Positions 1 through 12,341 of a DNA stretch of 47,578 bases are shown one piece after another. The DNA is taken from assembly GCA_004335835.1 (NCBI GenBank), contig RWJK01001461.1, forward strand, positions 1 through 47,578. The letters are read 5' to 3'. The DNA comes from Scenedesmus sp. ARA3. Its lineage: Eukaryota > Chlorophyta > Chlorophyceae > Sphaeropleales > Scenedesmaceae. The translations under genes and the position numbers were made by a program. How positions within the stretch are numbered: the stretch's first letter is position 1; each line of letters opens with the position of its first letter. The notes under the pieces were generated by a model. It was not told where the DNA came from. It saw only the letters and a program-made list of their open reading frames with translations, and made no database searches.

Positions 1-58
<58 letters not shown>
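1..58 (+). repeat. (AGC)n microsatellite at the left edge
   Basis: Uninterrupted AGC trinucleotide repeat (19 units). In the frame of the downstream coding exon it reads as polyalanine with no stop, so that exon may continue beyond the window edge. Confidence 0.95.
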
Positions 59-59
<1 letters not shown>

Positions 60-1155
60 TGTTTGACGGCTGTGACAGTACAGAGATGCCGATGGTCGTA
101 GAAGCAGTGCACGCGCTGCAGCAGCTTGGCGCGTCTGCGCCGCTGCGGGCAGTGATGGACTCCATAGCAGCAGCAGATGGCGATCCCCGCAAGCTGTTTC
201 ACCGCGTGGGAGGCAGCGGCGCAGCAGCAGTAGCATTCCTGCAGCGCTGGCCTCATGTGTTTGATGTGCAGCAGGTGGCGTTGGACCACCCAGGGCCTGG
301 CGGTTTTGCAAAAACTGGCTGTCAGGTGCTGCTGCAGCCGCAAGCTGTGCAGTGGCTGCTGTCCACGCAGCACTGCAGGCAGCAGCTTGTAAGCTACAGG
401 GCTGCACTGTTGGCTGCTGCGGAGGAAGCTGCTGCAGCAGCAGCGCCAGGCGAGCGCAGGGGTGTTGAGATTGGGCTAGTTGGGAACAGCTTTGGCTGCA
501 TGCCAGTGGCATTGATGCCTTACCGGCAGGTGAGTGTGGGCAGATCTTTTTGAGCTTACTGCAGAATGCTTCGAATTTAGATAGCAGCTAACACATGAGA
601 TGTTATATCAAACTGCACAGTCCTAGATGCGTAGATAGCGAGCAGTGGAGTGCAGGCTATGGGTTTGCTTACATCCGGGCAGCAGATGATGGTAGGACAC
701 TTGCGTCTGCGTCTAGCAAACAGCCTAGATGCATCCCGATAGCTAGCTGATGAAGGGGCACCTTGCAGCATCCAAAGTGTGCGTGGCTGATGCTCAGCAT
801 GATGATGCGCTCATTATGCTGACCAAGCATGGCGCTGCTGTTTATGTAACGGTTCGCATGTCATTGCTGCATGCAGCTGTTCCAGTCCTTGAGGGGCTTC
901 CTGGCTGCTGCTGGGCTGCTGGACGAGTTTGACATCATCAGTGTAGGTGGCCAGCGGCGTGAGCTTGTGCCCAAGCAGCATGGGCAAGAGCCTGCAGCAT
1001 GGCTGTGGCAGCAGCAGCAGCAGCAGCAGCAGCAGTTGCAGTTAGAGGGGCAGCAGCAGATGGAGGAGGAGGAAGGATGGCTGTACGCGCTGCAGCAGCA
1101 GCAGCAACAGCTGCAGGTGCAGCAGCAGATGGAGGAGGATGCAGAGTGGCTGTAC

Positions 1156-1197
<42 letters not shown>

Positions 1198-2707
1198 TTG
1201 CAGGGGCAGATGCAGATAGAGGAGGCAGAACTGTACGAGCAGCAGCAGCAGCAGCAGCACCAGGACCCTTTGGAGGAGGGAGAGTGGTCGCCGGAGCAAC
1301 AGGAGAACCAGCAGCAGCAGCAGCAGCAGCAGCATTGTGCAGGTTTCGTGGGTCGCGAGGCCAGCTGCAATCCACGAGGCAGCAGCAGCCCGCAAGCGGG
1401 CAGCCCTGCTGCTGCTGATGCTGATGCAGCAGCAATTACAGCATGGGTGTTGGCAGATGACGTTGAGCCAGCACAAGAGCCTGCAGCTGCTGGCAAGCAC
1501 TTTGCACCCACTGCACCAGTGCTTGATGATCGTGCTGATGATCACAGCTATGCTGATGAAGAGATGTCTCTGGTGCTCGAGGCGGTGCATAAACTACACA
1601 GGCTGAAAGCATTTCAGCATGGCGTGCCGCTTCGCGCAGTGATGCAGTCCACAGCAGGAGATCGCAGGGATGCTCGCAGCTTGTTTGATCGCATTGGCGG
1701 GAGCGGCGCAGCAGCAGTAGCCTTCCTGCAGCGCTGGCCGCATGCATTCGTTGTGCAGCAGCATGCCCCGGGAGGAGGCAACACAGTGTGGCTGCAGCGC
1801 GGCGCTGTGCAGTGGCTGCTGTCCACGCAGCACTTTCAGCAACAGCTGATTAGCTACAGGGCTGCGCTGCTGGCTGCTGTGCAGGAAGGTGCCGCAGCAG
1901 CAGCGCCAGGCGAGCGCAGGGGTGTTGAAATGGGCAAGGTTGGGAATGTGGCAGGTTCTGCTGGGTACATAATGCCGGGGCTGATGCAGTATAGACAGGT
2001 GAGAGGAGGTTTTTCTCAAAACCCATTGCAAATGGTGTGCATGTGTCGTGAGCTGAACAATGCCTGATTCGGGATCACTACGTACAGCATCGTGGCTGTT
2101 CAACATTCAACATTGTTTCTATGTCCGGCTAGTACCCCTGCCCCGGTCCAACTCTGCAAGTCCTGGTAAAGAGATCTTGCCGATGACGACATTGGCGGCC
2201 AGCACTCTCAACCCACGTTGCAGCGAGGATCGGTGCCTAATGTAATCACTTATAACAGCAAGGTGTGCTTAGCTACCTGATCATGAGTGCATCTTCATGC
2301 GGCGCTGTATCAGTGTTCAAATGGCACCACACAGCTCATTTGTCCTGGCTGCAAGCCCAACTTCACTGAACACTTGCTGGTTTGCGTGGCAAAGCACTGT
2401 TGCCTTGGACTTACTTTCACGACATGTGGGTGCTGTCGTTGCCTGCAGCTGTTTGGGACGCTGCCAGCCTTCCTGGCTGCTGCGGGGCTGCTGGATGAGT
2501 TTGAGGTGATTAACACAGGCGGCTCACGGCAGGAGCTGGTGCTCAGGCAGCAGCAGCAGCAGCAGCAACACCAGCAGCACAAGCGTCCAGCAGGCAGGCG
2601 TGATGAGCTCAGCAGCAGCAGAGATGGCAAGCGCTTGCGCCTACAGCAGGACACCAACGCACCTGAGCAGCAGGGCGGACGCGTGTCTGTCTTGCAGCGG
2701 CTGGGTG

Positions 2708-2744
<37 letters not shown>

Positions 2745-3026
2745 GAGTCCAGCCAGATGCAGTCGCCACCTCTGCCGCCTTCAACACGCGTCTGGGAGCG
2801 GCTAGGCAGTGTGGAGTTGTCTCCTGCAACAGCTGAGCGCACTGACAATCTGCTGCTGCCTGATCAGCAGCAGCAGCAGTGTTTGCAACCAGTGCTGCAG
2901 GATGTGCTGCATGTTGCCGGTGTGGGGTGGCAACCACCCCCTCCGCCGCCCCTGTGGCAGCAGCAGCACCAAGCGGTACACCAGTACAATGAACAGTATG
3001 CAGCGCAGCTGCTGCAGCCTGAGTAA
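59..3026 (+). CDS. Q-rich protein with two copies of an intron-split module (5' end missing)
   Basis: Family not recognised. Exons as I read them: (edge/59)-529, 877-1998, 2449-about 2740, then a different frame to the TAA at 3024-3026. Introns 530-876 and 1999-2448 both start GTGAG, end GCAG and are phase 0. Each module has a first half with cores such as PLRAVMDSIAAADGDP, GGSGAAAVAFLQRWPH and AVQWLLSTQH. After the intron comes a second half such as FLAAAGLLDEFDIISVGG. The helix-helix-FLQRWPHxFxV look resembles small winged-helix folds, but that is a guess. Between modules lies a polyQ/acidic linker; the end carries a KRLRLQQD basic motif (possible nuclear signal) and GWQPPPPPP. Around the CAG tract at 2710-2740 the frame must change to reach the tail that resembles the next gene, so an indel is likely. 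The identical intron position and phase in both modules shows a duplication of exon plus intron. Confidence 0.55.
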
Positions 3027-3256
3027 GCGGCGTTGTGGAGGAGGGGTATGTTTGGGTATGAGCGTCGAGTGTGTCGTGCTGCATGGTTTAAGGAGCAGGC
3101 AGCAGTGCCCCAGGGCCGTTTTGGTTGCGTGACTCACCTGAGGTGTGCTGTGTGCTTCAGCCAGCGTGGCCTGCCCAGCGTGTTGGGTTGCAGTGTCAGG
3201 TTCTGCAGCTGCTGCGTCGTGCAGCTGTTGCTGCAGCCTGCCAACATGCCATGATG

Positions 3257-3261
3257 TGTAA
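3257..3261 (+). terminator. TGTAA polyadenylation signal
   Basis: TGTAA, the usual green-algal poly(A) signal, lies about 230 bases after the TAA at 3024-3026. It supports the first gene ending there rather than running into the next one. Confidence 0.45.
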
Positions 3262-3705
3262 CCCGCAGTGGTGGTTGCCAACTGTGCCTGCACCACGCGG
3301 GTGAACATGACAAGCATCCTGTACTGCGTATGCGACATTTTTTAGCGAGTGTTTGTGTATTAATACTATCAACGTCAAGCAGCGGTCGCAGCTGCCTGTT
3401 TTTTTAAACATCAAATCCGGCCGACGAACCTCTCAACGAACCCGTCAGCTCCTCAACCCAGCTGATGGCGCAGCAATTGGCCCTGAACCACGTCACCCCA
3501 GACTGTTTTTATACTCTTATACTAAACGCGACTTACTTCAGTAAAGAGGTCGCTATTGTTTGAAACTGGGTTGCACAAGAGCGGCGGTGTATATTGCCAC
3601 GCTGGGCCACACCTGAAGGCTCGCTGCGTTGCAATTGCGCATTATTTTACGTGAATAGCTGATAGTATGTCAGCAGTTAGGTGATCGTCCTCTGCAGTGG
3701 CTGCG

Positions 3706-6700
3706 ATGGAGCAGCTGCAGCTGGCTGATGATGCAGCAGCTAGCGCCTCTGCTCAGCACGCTGCATTCATCTATGTGCGGGGAGCAGAGGCAATATGTGT
3801 GATACAGGCCGCCACGTGGCTGTCGTTGATGCAGCAGCAGGATGCATGTGACCCGCTAGCAGGCGCGCTGGTGGGGCTGCAGCAGCAGGCCACTGGTCAG
3901 GTTGAACTGCTGCTGGTGCGCAGCTGCAGGCCTGCTGTTGATGGCAAAGGTGAGCCTTTCCGTTAATATTCTGCCATCCAAAAACACCGTATACAAACTG
4001 AGCAGGCAGGAGTGGCTGTCAGTGCCAGCAGTCAAGCAGCTGCACACTGCTCGCGGACGTGTGCGCACACTGGGCGCACTCGTCACTGCTTACAATCCAA
4101 AGCAATGTGTTCCTGCAAGCACACACAATGAAATTCCTACTCGTAGATGCATCTCTGGGTGTCCCTCTGACTGCAGGTTGCGTCCTGCTGGACAGCACTC
4201 GACTGTCCTGCTCAGGCGTCAGAGGTGACAGCACACAGCGCCTGGCAGATGCGTGCGACCTGCAGGTACCAAAAGGTTCAGCGGACTGCATCTGCCTCTC
4301 CTCTTGGCAGGCGGCAGCACAGCAGCTGCAGCAGCAGGTGCCGCGGCTGCTGGGTACCAAGCAGCAGGTGGGCGGCAATCGGCAGGAGCGTGCTGTTCCT
4401 GCAGCATGCTGATGTTTCTGCAGCAGCGTGCTTGAGCTGTGCTGCTTTTGAGCAGCTTTTATGTTGCTTGCATGCATGCAATCATAACGCAACCAGCAGC
4501 ACAGCAGGGAGCTGCATCTGCTTGTCCTGCAAGCACTGACTGGGATGCGCCGCGTTTTTGCTACCACCACATTGCTTATGCAGGTGCTACGCACTATGGT
4601 GCAGCTGCAGCAGTATGGTGTGGCTTACGAATGGCTGCTGCCGCTGCACGAGCAGCTCACAGCGCATGGGTTCAGTGTGTCTGACCTTTCAGTGCTGCTG
4701 CAGCAGCTACCTCCTGCCACAGCAGGCGAGGGCTTGGCTGCTTGCTTGCAACAGCCGCTGTTTGCTGTGCATGCTGACTGCGCTGCTGCAGCTGCTGCAC
4801 ACGGGCAGGCACAGGCTGTTGTAGCAGGCTTGCTACAGCACATGCCGCAGCAGCTGGCTGTGTCTGTGGCGCAAGGGCTTGCAGTGGCGGCGCAGCAGCT
4901 GGAAAACGTTCTGCAGGAACAGCAGCAGGAGCTGCCTGGGTGGCTGAGCCTCTTGGAAAGCTTGGAGGATGTGCAACTTGAAGCTGTGCAGCAACAGCAG
5001 CAGCAGCAGCAACAGGAAGATGTGCCCACAGCGCCGCATACTGTTGGTTCTGGCAACCTTGCTGCTAGCATGCAGCTAGAGCAGCATTCAGCAGTAGCAG
5101 CTGCAGACAGGAACATAGCAGCTGGCATAGAAACAGCAGCAGCAACAGCTGCAGACATAGAAACAGTAGCAAACATAGCAACTGCAGCAGAAATAGAAAC
5201 AATAACAGCACCTGCAGCGGCAGCATTGCCGGCAGAAGCAGCCGAGTCTGCTGTGTGCTTGCTGGAGCACCTGCTACCACCCCTGCCTGCCTCTCCCCCA
5301 GGAGATGCAGCAGCAGCAGCAGCAGCAGCAGATGTTGTTTCATCAGCAGCAGCCACACCTGCAGGACAAGCAACATGCCAAGCAGAGGAAGCTGCTGTGG
5401 TGCTGCCCGGTGCTGCTGCTACTGTTGCTGCTGACGCTGCAGCTGCAGCGACAAGTGACACCGCAGCAGGCTACTATGCATGGGTCAGCGAATACTTGCA
5501 GTGGCAGCAGCAGCAGCAGCAGCGGCAGAGCCTGCTTGCTGCCGCCCAGCCAGGGGGTGGCAGCAGCAGCAGCAGCGGCAGCGTAGCAGCAGGCCAGAGC
5601 CTCAGTGTGGCACAAATAGCAGCGCAGGTGGAGGCGGCGGCTAGTGACATCTGCGCTGCAGCAGCTGCAGCAGCTAGCCTGGATGAGGAAGACATGGCAG
5701 CTGGTACAGACGGGTGTGTAGGTGCTGCAGCTGCTGGCGATGCTGAGCTAGCAAGCCATCATCCCACAGAGCAGCAAGAGATCAGTAGCTGCTTAGCAGT
5801 AGAGCAGCAGCAGCAGCAGCAGCACCTGTCGAGTTGCAGCTCAGACATGAGTATCTCTGAGGATCAGGGGCTGCCTGCAGTAACGTCATTGCAACCAAAG
5901 GCACAGCAGCTGCAGCAATTTGCAGAGGGCTGCAGCGGAATGCTGGCCTCAGGGGGTCTACGCTCACCAGCAGCAGTAGCAGCAGCAGCAGTCATGCATT
6001 CAACCTCACAGCAGTGGCAGGAGGAGCCTCAGCATCAGCAGCAACTTGCAACGGTACACAGCGATACGGCAGCCACAGCAGCAGCAGCCAATACTGACGA
6101 CTGCCAGGGGCTGCTGCTTGCTGAGGCTGCTGTTGCAGAGACGGAGCTGCTATTGAAGCAGCTAGCTGTGCTTCCACAGCAGCAGCAGCAGCAGCTGCAG
6201 CCAAAGCGGCCAGCGCAGACACACGATGACAGCAGCAGCAGAGAGGCGAAGCGCTTGCGCCTGCAGCAGGACATTAATGCACCCCAGCAGCAGCAGCTCG
6301 ACAACAACCGCAACTGGCAGCAACAGCAGCAGCAGCAGCAGAAGCGCCCTGCAGACAGGCGAGATGATGGCAGCAACAGAGACGCAAAGCGCTTGCGCCT
6401 GCAGCAGGACGCCTATCCTACTGGGCAGCAGCGCGACAGCAGCAGCAGCAGCAGCAGAGATCAGCAGAGCAAGCGTGTGTCTGTTCTGCCGCCATGGCTA
6501 CGTGCGCAACAGCAGCAGCAGCAACAGCAACAGCAGCAGGCTCTGCAGTGTGCGCAGCAGGGGGTGCCGCCTGCTGCAAGGGTTGGATGGCAGCCACGCC
6601 CGCCACCGCCCCGCTTGCAGCAGCAGCAGCAGCAGCAAGTGATGCATGCTGTCATCACCGGGCGGCAACCTCCCCCTCCACCGCCGCGGTTGCAGCAGCC

Positions 6701-7223
6701 ACCGATGCAACTGCAGCAGCAGCAGCAGCAACTGATGCGGCAGGAGGTGTTGCCTGCTGTCATTGTGGCGCAGCAGCAGCAGCAGCAGCAGCCGCCAATG
6801 CAGCAGCAGCAGGCTGTGCGGCAGGAGGTGCGGCCTGCTGTCATTATGGTGCAGCAGCCGCCCCCTCCGCCACGTCCACAGCAGCAGCAGCAGCAGCCGT
6901 TGCAGCAGGGGATGCTGCCAGCTGTTATACTGGGTCAGCATTCATGCCCGCTGCCGCCCTGGTTGCAGCAGCAGCAGCAGCCAGTTCCACAGGAGATGCT
7001 ACGCACTGTCACGGTGGTGCAGCCCCCACCCCCTCCGCAGCCTGCAATGCAGCAGCGGCGGCTGATGGGAGCTGGCACTGACTGGCATAGGCCTTATGCA
7101 GCAGCAGCAGCAGCAGCAGCAGTAGCAGCAGTAGCAGCAGCAGCAGTGCCACCACCGCCACCGCCTCGCTGCCTACGGCCGGCCCCACTCCCGCCGTCAC
7201 CCTGCGGCCGTCCCTACTTCTAG
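3706..7223 (+). CDS. Q/P-rich protein with proline-repeat C-terminus
   Basis: Family not recognised. Model: exons 3706-3949, 4216-4367 and 4584-7223; donors GTGAGC and GTGGGC, acceptors CTCAG and TGCAG, phases 1 and 0 consistent, about 1,011 residues. The first 200 or so residues look folded (cores YVRGAEAICVIQAATWLSL and YGVAYEWLLPLHEQL); the rest is A/Q/E-rich and probably disordered. Near the C-terminus are two copies of a basic block ending AKRLRLQQD, then about five degenerate repeats of the form QEVLPAVIVxQQ followed by a PPPPP(R) run. The same basic block and a GWQPxPPPP motif end the upstream gene, so the two tails are paralogous while the N-terminal parts differ. The start was chosen as the first ATG of the open frame. 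A CTGCAG just upstream (3692-3697) could be an acceptor, so an extra 5' exon is possible. Confidence 0.55.
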
Positions 7224-7440
7224 CAATGGCCTAGTACCGCCTAGGAGTTCATAGTACTGCCTTGCATGCCTAGTTCTGCCTTGCTTTGCCTAGTATGCCT
7301 AGTCTTGCCTTGCCTTGCCTAGTATTGCATTGCATGCCTAGCATTATGACCTATTGCTTAGATCTCAGCAGTATTGTAGACCCTAATAGACCCTAGTAAT
7401 GTCTCACCTTGCCTAGTACTGCCTAGTGCTGCTGCGGCGG
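7215..7440. repeat. Degenerate TGCCTAG/TGCCT simple repeat
   Basis: Low-complexity stretch just after the stop codon, built from variants of tgcctagt, tgccttgcct and ctagtactgcc. Probably 3' UTR. Confidence 0.6.
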
Positions 7441-7521
7441 CAGCCACGTCATCGCAGAGGAGATCTACGTGCCAGTGCTGACAGCAGTCGTCAGTGCACC
7501 CCAAACCTCGCGCGCTTGTGT

Positions 7522-7562
<41 letters not shown>

Positions 7563-8013
7563 CGCAGAAGAAGAAGCCTTGGTACCAGCAGCAGCAGCCA
7601 CGGCAGCACACCTGCCGGGGACTCAGTTGGCAGCACTGCATGCAGAGGCTCAACCTTGCGAGCAACAGCTGCAGCACCAAGCGTCTGGCGTGGCGGTACA
7701 TTGGCGCATGTGTGCAGCAAAAGAACAAGCAGCCAAGCGACGGCAGTAGTGCATGTTTATGCATGCCTAGCTGGCATGTGTATATCCAGCAAAATGTCTA
7801 GTAGATGTTTTTAGTACGCATCTCCTGGTAGCTGATAGGAAGTGCCTACAATAGGCAGCGTGGCACGATCTGCATCGTTGCTCAGAATCTTGCAGGCAGC
7901 TGCCTGCAGGGGCTGGGCTGTGAAAGATGCTGATTTGTTCTTCGATGTTTCCTCCCCCTATGAGCCTCTCGTTGGCTCCTGACTGGGGTTCCCACTCCTC
8001 GTTGAGTGGAGCA

Positions 8014-8033
8014 TGTAATGTAATGTAATGTAA
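8014..8033 (+). terminator. Four head-to-tail TGTAA poly(A) signals
   Basis: TGTAATGTAATGTAATGTAA: four perfect tandem copies of the green-algal polyadenylation pentamer, about 790 bases past the stop of the upstream + strand gene. A role in 3'-end formation of that gene is an inference. Confidence 0.5.
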
Positions 8034-8649
8034 TGTATGATTGTGCCATGTTGGCTGGCTTCGTCACCCTTGGTGAACAACAACATGCTGCGTTGGCCGG
8101 GCTGAGCTGGACTGTTCGGTTGCAGGCGCGTCATGCATGTGTGCCTTATGATTTTCTTGGCTTAAAAGACTCTCAGAGGCTAGTGTGGATCGTGGCCTTG
8201 AGCTTTTGGTGTTGCGAGTCGTTATGTGATCACCGGCGCATTGTGGGCAACGTGCTTATGTGTACATGCATTGCTGTGGGTGGCAGCTTCAGGAATGAAA
8301 GGCAACAGCAGCTGCAAGCAGTTGGGTGCCCTTGCACATGCTGCATCATGCAGCACGATGAGTGGTACGGACATGCACCACGGGTTCAGTTGTAAGCAAC
8401 TTGTGATGATTCTTGAATCTGTCTTTTCGTAGGTGTGTGGTAGCAGCACTGCAACTCCCACATACCCAATGTGGCCATGGTAGGGTGAGCAGCAGCAATG
8501 TTGCTCAACGGTCCAATGTTCGTGGGCGGCGCGGCATGGTGGGCATGACCAGAGCATGCAGCAGACAGTCTGTTACATCGTGTTATCGCTGGCTCAACAC
8601 ACTGCCACATGTTGCAGCCACCTGTAACCAGAGCCAGGTGTCACACCAC

Positions 8650-8665
8650 GGTGGTTCAAACCACC
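8650..8665. repeat. Short perfect hairpin
   Basis: GGTGGTT CA AACCACC: 7-bp arms with a 2-base loop. TGTCACACCAC lies just before it and TGTGACACC shortly after, so it may be part of a larger imperfect inverted repeat. Confidence 0.6.
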
Positions 8666-9040
8666 ATGAATTCAGCGTTGCGATTCATTGTGACACCAGC
8701 AGTTGAGAAAATGACACAGCACTCTCAAATATGGGTCTGAAATGACCATGAGCTCCTGGACCAACATAGCCTAGCTATACATCAAACCTCTTGACAACAG
8801 CACCTGCTGCACCGTCCAGCACTATGCACTGGCAGTGCATAGCCCAGAGCCATGCAATACCGTGCTACTTGCAAGCATGCAACCAGCCAGCAATAACGGG
8901 GAAGAACAGCGGCATGTGTTGCTGCAGCTGGCAAGCAATCAATATCTTTTAGACCAAATCAAACAAGCAAGGTTAAGCCATGCAAAGCTCTGGACTGTCT
9001 GGGTGGCATTCAGAATGCTGATCACACAATCGACTACAAG

Positions 9041-9128
9041 CAGCAGCAGCAGCAGCTGCAGCAGCAGCAGCAGCAGCTGCAGCAGCAGCAGCAGCAGCAG
9101 CGGCAGCAGCAGCAGCAGCAGCAGCAGT
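9041..9128. repeat. (AGC)n/(CAG)n microsatellite
   Basis: Interrupted AGC repeat. No coding assignment: the serine- or leucine-rich frames through it have no supporting context. Confidence 0.9.
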
Positions 9129-9349
9129 GCACCACTGCGGTGCTGCGGGGTGCTAGTGATAGGCATGAGAATACTGCAAGTGCAAGAAGCTGAGTGCCAA
9201 CAGAAATGTGTGCATCAAACCTTTTCAGACGTCACGTCAAAGTCTGCAGCAGGGGGCTCTGTGTAAACAAGGCAACGCTCGCCAAACAATGCATGCAACC
9301 GAACATTGCTGGTGGAGGACAAGCAGAAAAAGCCTCATCTGATAATTCC

Positions 9350-9369
9350 ACTGTGGTTCACACCACAGT
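9350..9369. repeat. Short perfect hairpin followed by GTGACAC
   Basis: ACTGTGGT TCAC ACCACAGT: 8-bp perfect arms with a 4-base loop. GTGACAC-type sequence also flanks the hairpins near 8650 and 18768. Confidence 0.6.
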
Positions 9370-10193
9370 GACACTACTCAAGTCAAGTTTTTGAGTGAAC
9401 ATGGCCAAAAGCAAGGCAATGACAAGCCTAGTTTGGATAAAGCACAGTCTAGGGACGATCTGGTGGCTGGCATGCATCAAACAATGTGCATCAGTCACGC
9501 TTTGACCAGGGGTGAGGGGCAAATGCAACTCATGCGGTACAACTGGCATAATTGTTTTGGCGTATGGGACAGCAACTGCAGTAATGAACATCCTCTGCAG
9601 TGGCTGTCCATCAGCTTGCGCGGACCAGAAGCCTCGCACAAACCCTTGCCAGCCACACTGACAAACATTAAAAGGCAGCCACAGCAACTGTACAGTGCAC
9701 TGTGCTGGTGATATGGTGATCTAATGATGTAATGATCTGGTACATGGCACTGCAGACAACACATGGCCTTGCTGAACCGTTGAAGTGCACACCATGCGCG
9801 ATGGCGTCTTTGTGTACGCAGAGTGCTGTGTGTGCATTCCACAACAGCATATAAAGTCTTACTCCCGAAACAACACAAGTAAAGAGAACAGCACAGCGCG
9901 GACTACTTCACCCTGGACACCATCTCCGAACTGAGCATAACAGCTTCAATGCCAGCTAGACAGCTAGCACGCCGTGCATGGCAGCCAGCCTGCGCAGCTC
10001 TACAACAGCCGAGAGCCGGAAACATATGCATACCGTTTCAACATGCGCAACAACCGCATTTCAGCCGCCTGCTACAGATCCAGATCTTCAAGTACAAGCC
10101 ATCATCACACGTAGTACTGCATCAGGGCACAACCTCAGCATTCTGCTGATTGTGGTCGATCCAACCACAGCTTAACACAAAGTGTTTGGCGCC

Positions 10194-10262
10194 TTACGCG
10201 CAGCACGCGTACAGTATCTGGCAGCCACAGGCCGCAGCGCAATGGATGATGGTCACACCACA
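10194..10262 (-). repeat. Duplicate of the chitinase C-terminal coding end
   Basis: About 116 bp downstream of the real stop, the last 20 or so codons recur including a stop: HCAAACGCQILYACCA* against HCAAASGCQALYGRCA*. The copy is not in frame with the real last exon and looks like a relic. Confidence 0.75.
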
Positions 10263-10309
10263 ACCTCGCTGGCACAACCTCACGGGCCAAAACATGTTTG
10301 AACTGCCGC

Positions 10310-10520
10310 TTAAGCGCAGCGGCCGTACAGTGCCTGGCAGCCGCTTGCAGCAGCGCAGTGCGTGGTGGTGACACCGCAGTAGCCCCACTTGGAGCAGCAC
10401 TGGCTGTTGATGCAGCAGCCCGCGGTTGCGCCACAGGACCCGCCCAGGGTGGTGAACTTGGTGCAGGTGGTGGTGGGTGGCTTGGGGGAGGGTGAGGGGC
10501 TGCAGCAGCAACAGAAGCAG

Positions 10521-10569
<49 letters not shown>

Positions 10570-12298
10570 GCGCATGTTGATTTTACTGCAGGTGGTGGTG
10601 GGTGGCTTGGGAGAGGGTGAGGGGCTGTTGGGCAGGCAGTACTGCAGGGAAGAGCAGAAGGCACAGGCAGGTTGAGTGAACCGCAGGGCAACACGCGGTG
10701 TGGAAGTGACAAGCCACAGATGATGGGGTGATGCGGTGTAAGTACGGCCACCAGCTTGCTCCGTGTGCTGTTGTGCCGCGCATGTGTGCAATCTCGAGCT
10801 GCACAAGGCATCTGATGATGCAGTTGAAATGTAGCAATCGCAGCCAATCTGTTGGCTCCAATGCTAATAACCAGCACACAGGCAACTCACGATGGCCGTG
10901 GTGAGGGGCGAGGAGAGGCCCTGCCCACATGGCAGCAACATGCAGGGCAACAGCAGCAACAGTAGCGCGCCGCTCAACCGCTTGGCCACTTATGCAGCGC
11001 AACGGCTGAGCTACCAGCAGGCCTGCAGCCTACACCTAGGCCGTATCTCAGCCAGCACCCAGAGCATTGCCTCGAGCTGAGCTTGCGAGATCTGCTGCCA
11101 ATCGTGCCTGCCCTATGTGAGTGGTCTAAGGCGTATCCGCTGCTCACACCAATAGGGAAGGTTGCTGGGTGATTTTGTGTACAGTGTGCCTGCGAGATGT
11201 GATTGGCTGCTCACCTTGGGCTGGGGCTGGGGCTGGGCTTGGGGCTGGGCTTGGGTGATGGGGAAGGAGACGGCTTAGGGCTCTGCAGCAAAACACACAA
11301 AGATGCAGTGTGGATAATAACACAAAGATGCAGTGTGGATAATAACACAAAGATGCAGTGTGGATAATAACACAAAGATGCAGTGTGGATAATAACATGT
11401 CAGCTGCTCAGCACGGCAGACACAGCAGCATTAGGTAGCGGTATGTCAGCAGGGCATGCACACAAACAACAGGACGACAGACGAATCACTGTGAATTGCA
11501 AGATATATGTTCATAACAGAAATGCATATGCCAACCCACTGGCGAAGGTGACGCCTTGGGGCTGGGGCTGGGGCTTGGGGTGGTGACGGCAAACAAGTCA
11601 CTATTATTTTCAAAACAAATTGACAACTGAATGCACATGCCACTCACCGGTGAAGGTGACACCTTGGGGCTTGGGCTGGGGCTTGGGGTGGTGGGGGGTG
11701 GGGAGCCGGAGCAGGAGCCATACCCAGCTTGGCAACCGGCACCGCAGTGGTCCACCAGTGTACCGCACCAACCGTACTGCAAGCGGCGGCAACAGCAGCA
11801 GCAGCGGTGGAAGTGAATGGTCATCAAGACACAGTGCTTCACTGTCATCCACCAGCAGCAGCACCATGCACCGGCTCTTTCCCAAGGCTGTAGAATTAGG
11901 CACTGTTCACCAGCAATACTCGACCCCAGGCAAAACACCAGCATCAACAGGAACGCATCAAACAATTAGCATTGATTTATCCTCACAATACCAACAAAAC
12001 AAATTATACCGTCTACATGGCTGCAGCACTGCCCTGCCTGGCAGCACACGCGTCGCCATTCCAAAAGCAGCAGCAATAGCAGCAGCAGCAGCAATGCAAC
12101 ACAGCCCCAAAATAATGCGTACCTGTCTGCAGCACTGCCCTGCCTGGCAGCACTGCTGGCTGCACTGTGTGGCACACGCGCCACCATTCCAAAAGCAGCA
12201 GCTGCAGCAACAGCAGCAGCAGCAATGCAACACGGCCCCAGAATCATGCGTACCTGGCTGCAGCACTGCCCTGCCTGGCAGCAGGCTCCGCCATTCCA

Positions 12299-12341
<43 letters not shown>

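Larger units (their letters stand above)
7224..10309. other. Convergent intergenic/3' UTR region, no confident gene
   Basis: It lies between two convergently transcribed genes. It contains (CAG)n tracts at about 7524-7560 and 9041-9128, the TGTAA array, two short hairpins and a duplicated piece of the chitinase last exon (10194-10262). Short open frames, for example near 7469-7801 and 9391-9711, have no recognisable domain, start context or splice pattern, so I do not call them genes. Confidence 0.6.

Noticed and set aside
861..1511. Cys-rich frame on the minus strand opposite the Q-rich gene
   Set aside because: It is only the complement of CAG repeats (polyC/polyL/polyA frames). The plus-strand frame has paired splice sites and module similarity.
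7426..7801. Overlapping 100-residue frames with polyQ/polyA
   Set aside because: They lie after a clear stop in probable 3' UTR; no recognisable protein and no clear acceptor in a compatible phase.
9391..9711. 106-residue open frame
   Set aside because: Complex sequence, but no homology that I recognise and no promoter, splice or poly(A) support; about the length expected by chance here.
11296..11395. CRISPR-like array of 25-bp repeats
   Set aside because: Direct head-to-tail units without spacers, inside a eukaryotic intron; a minisatellite.
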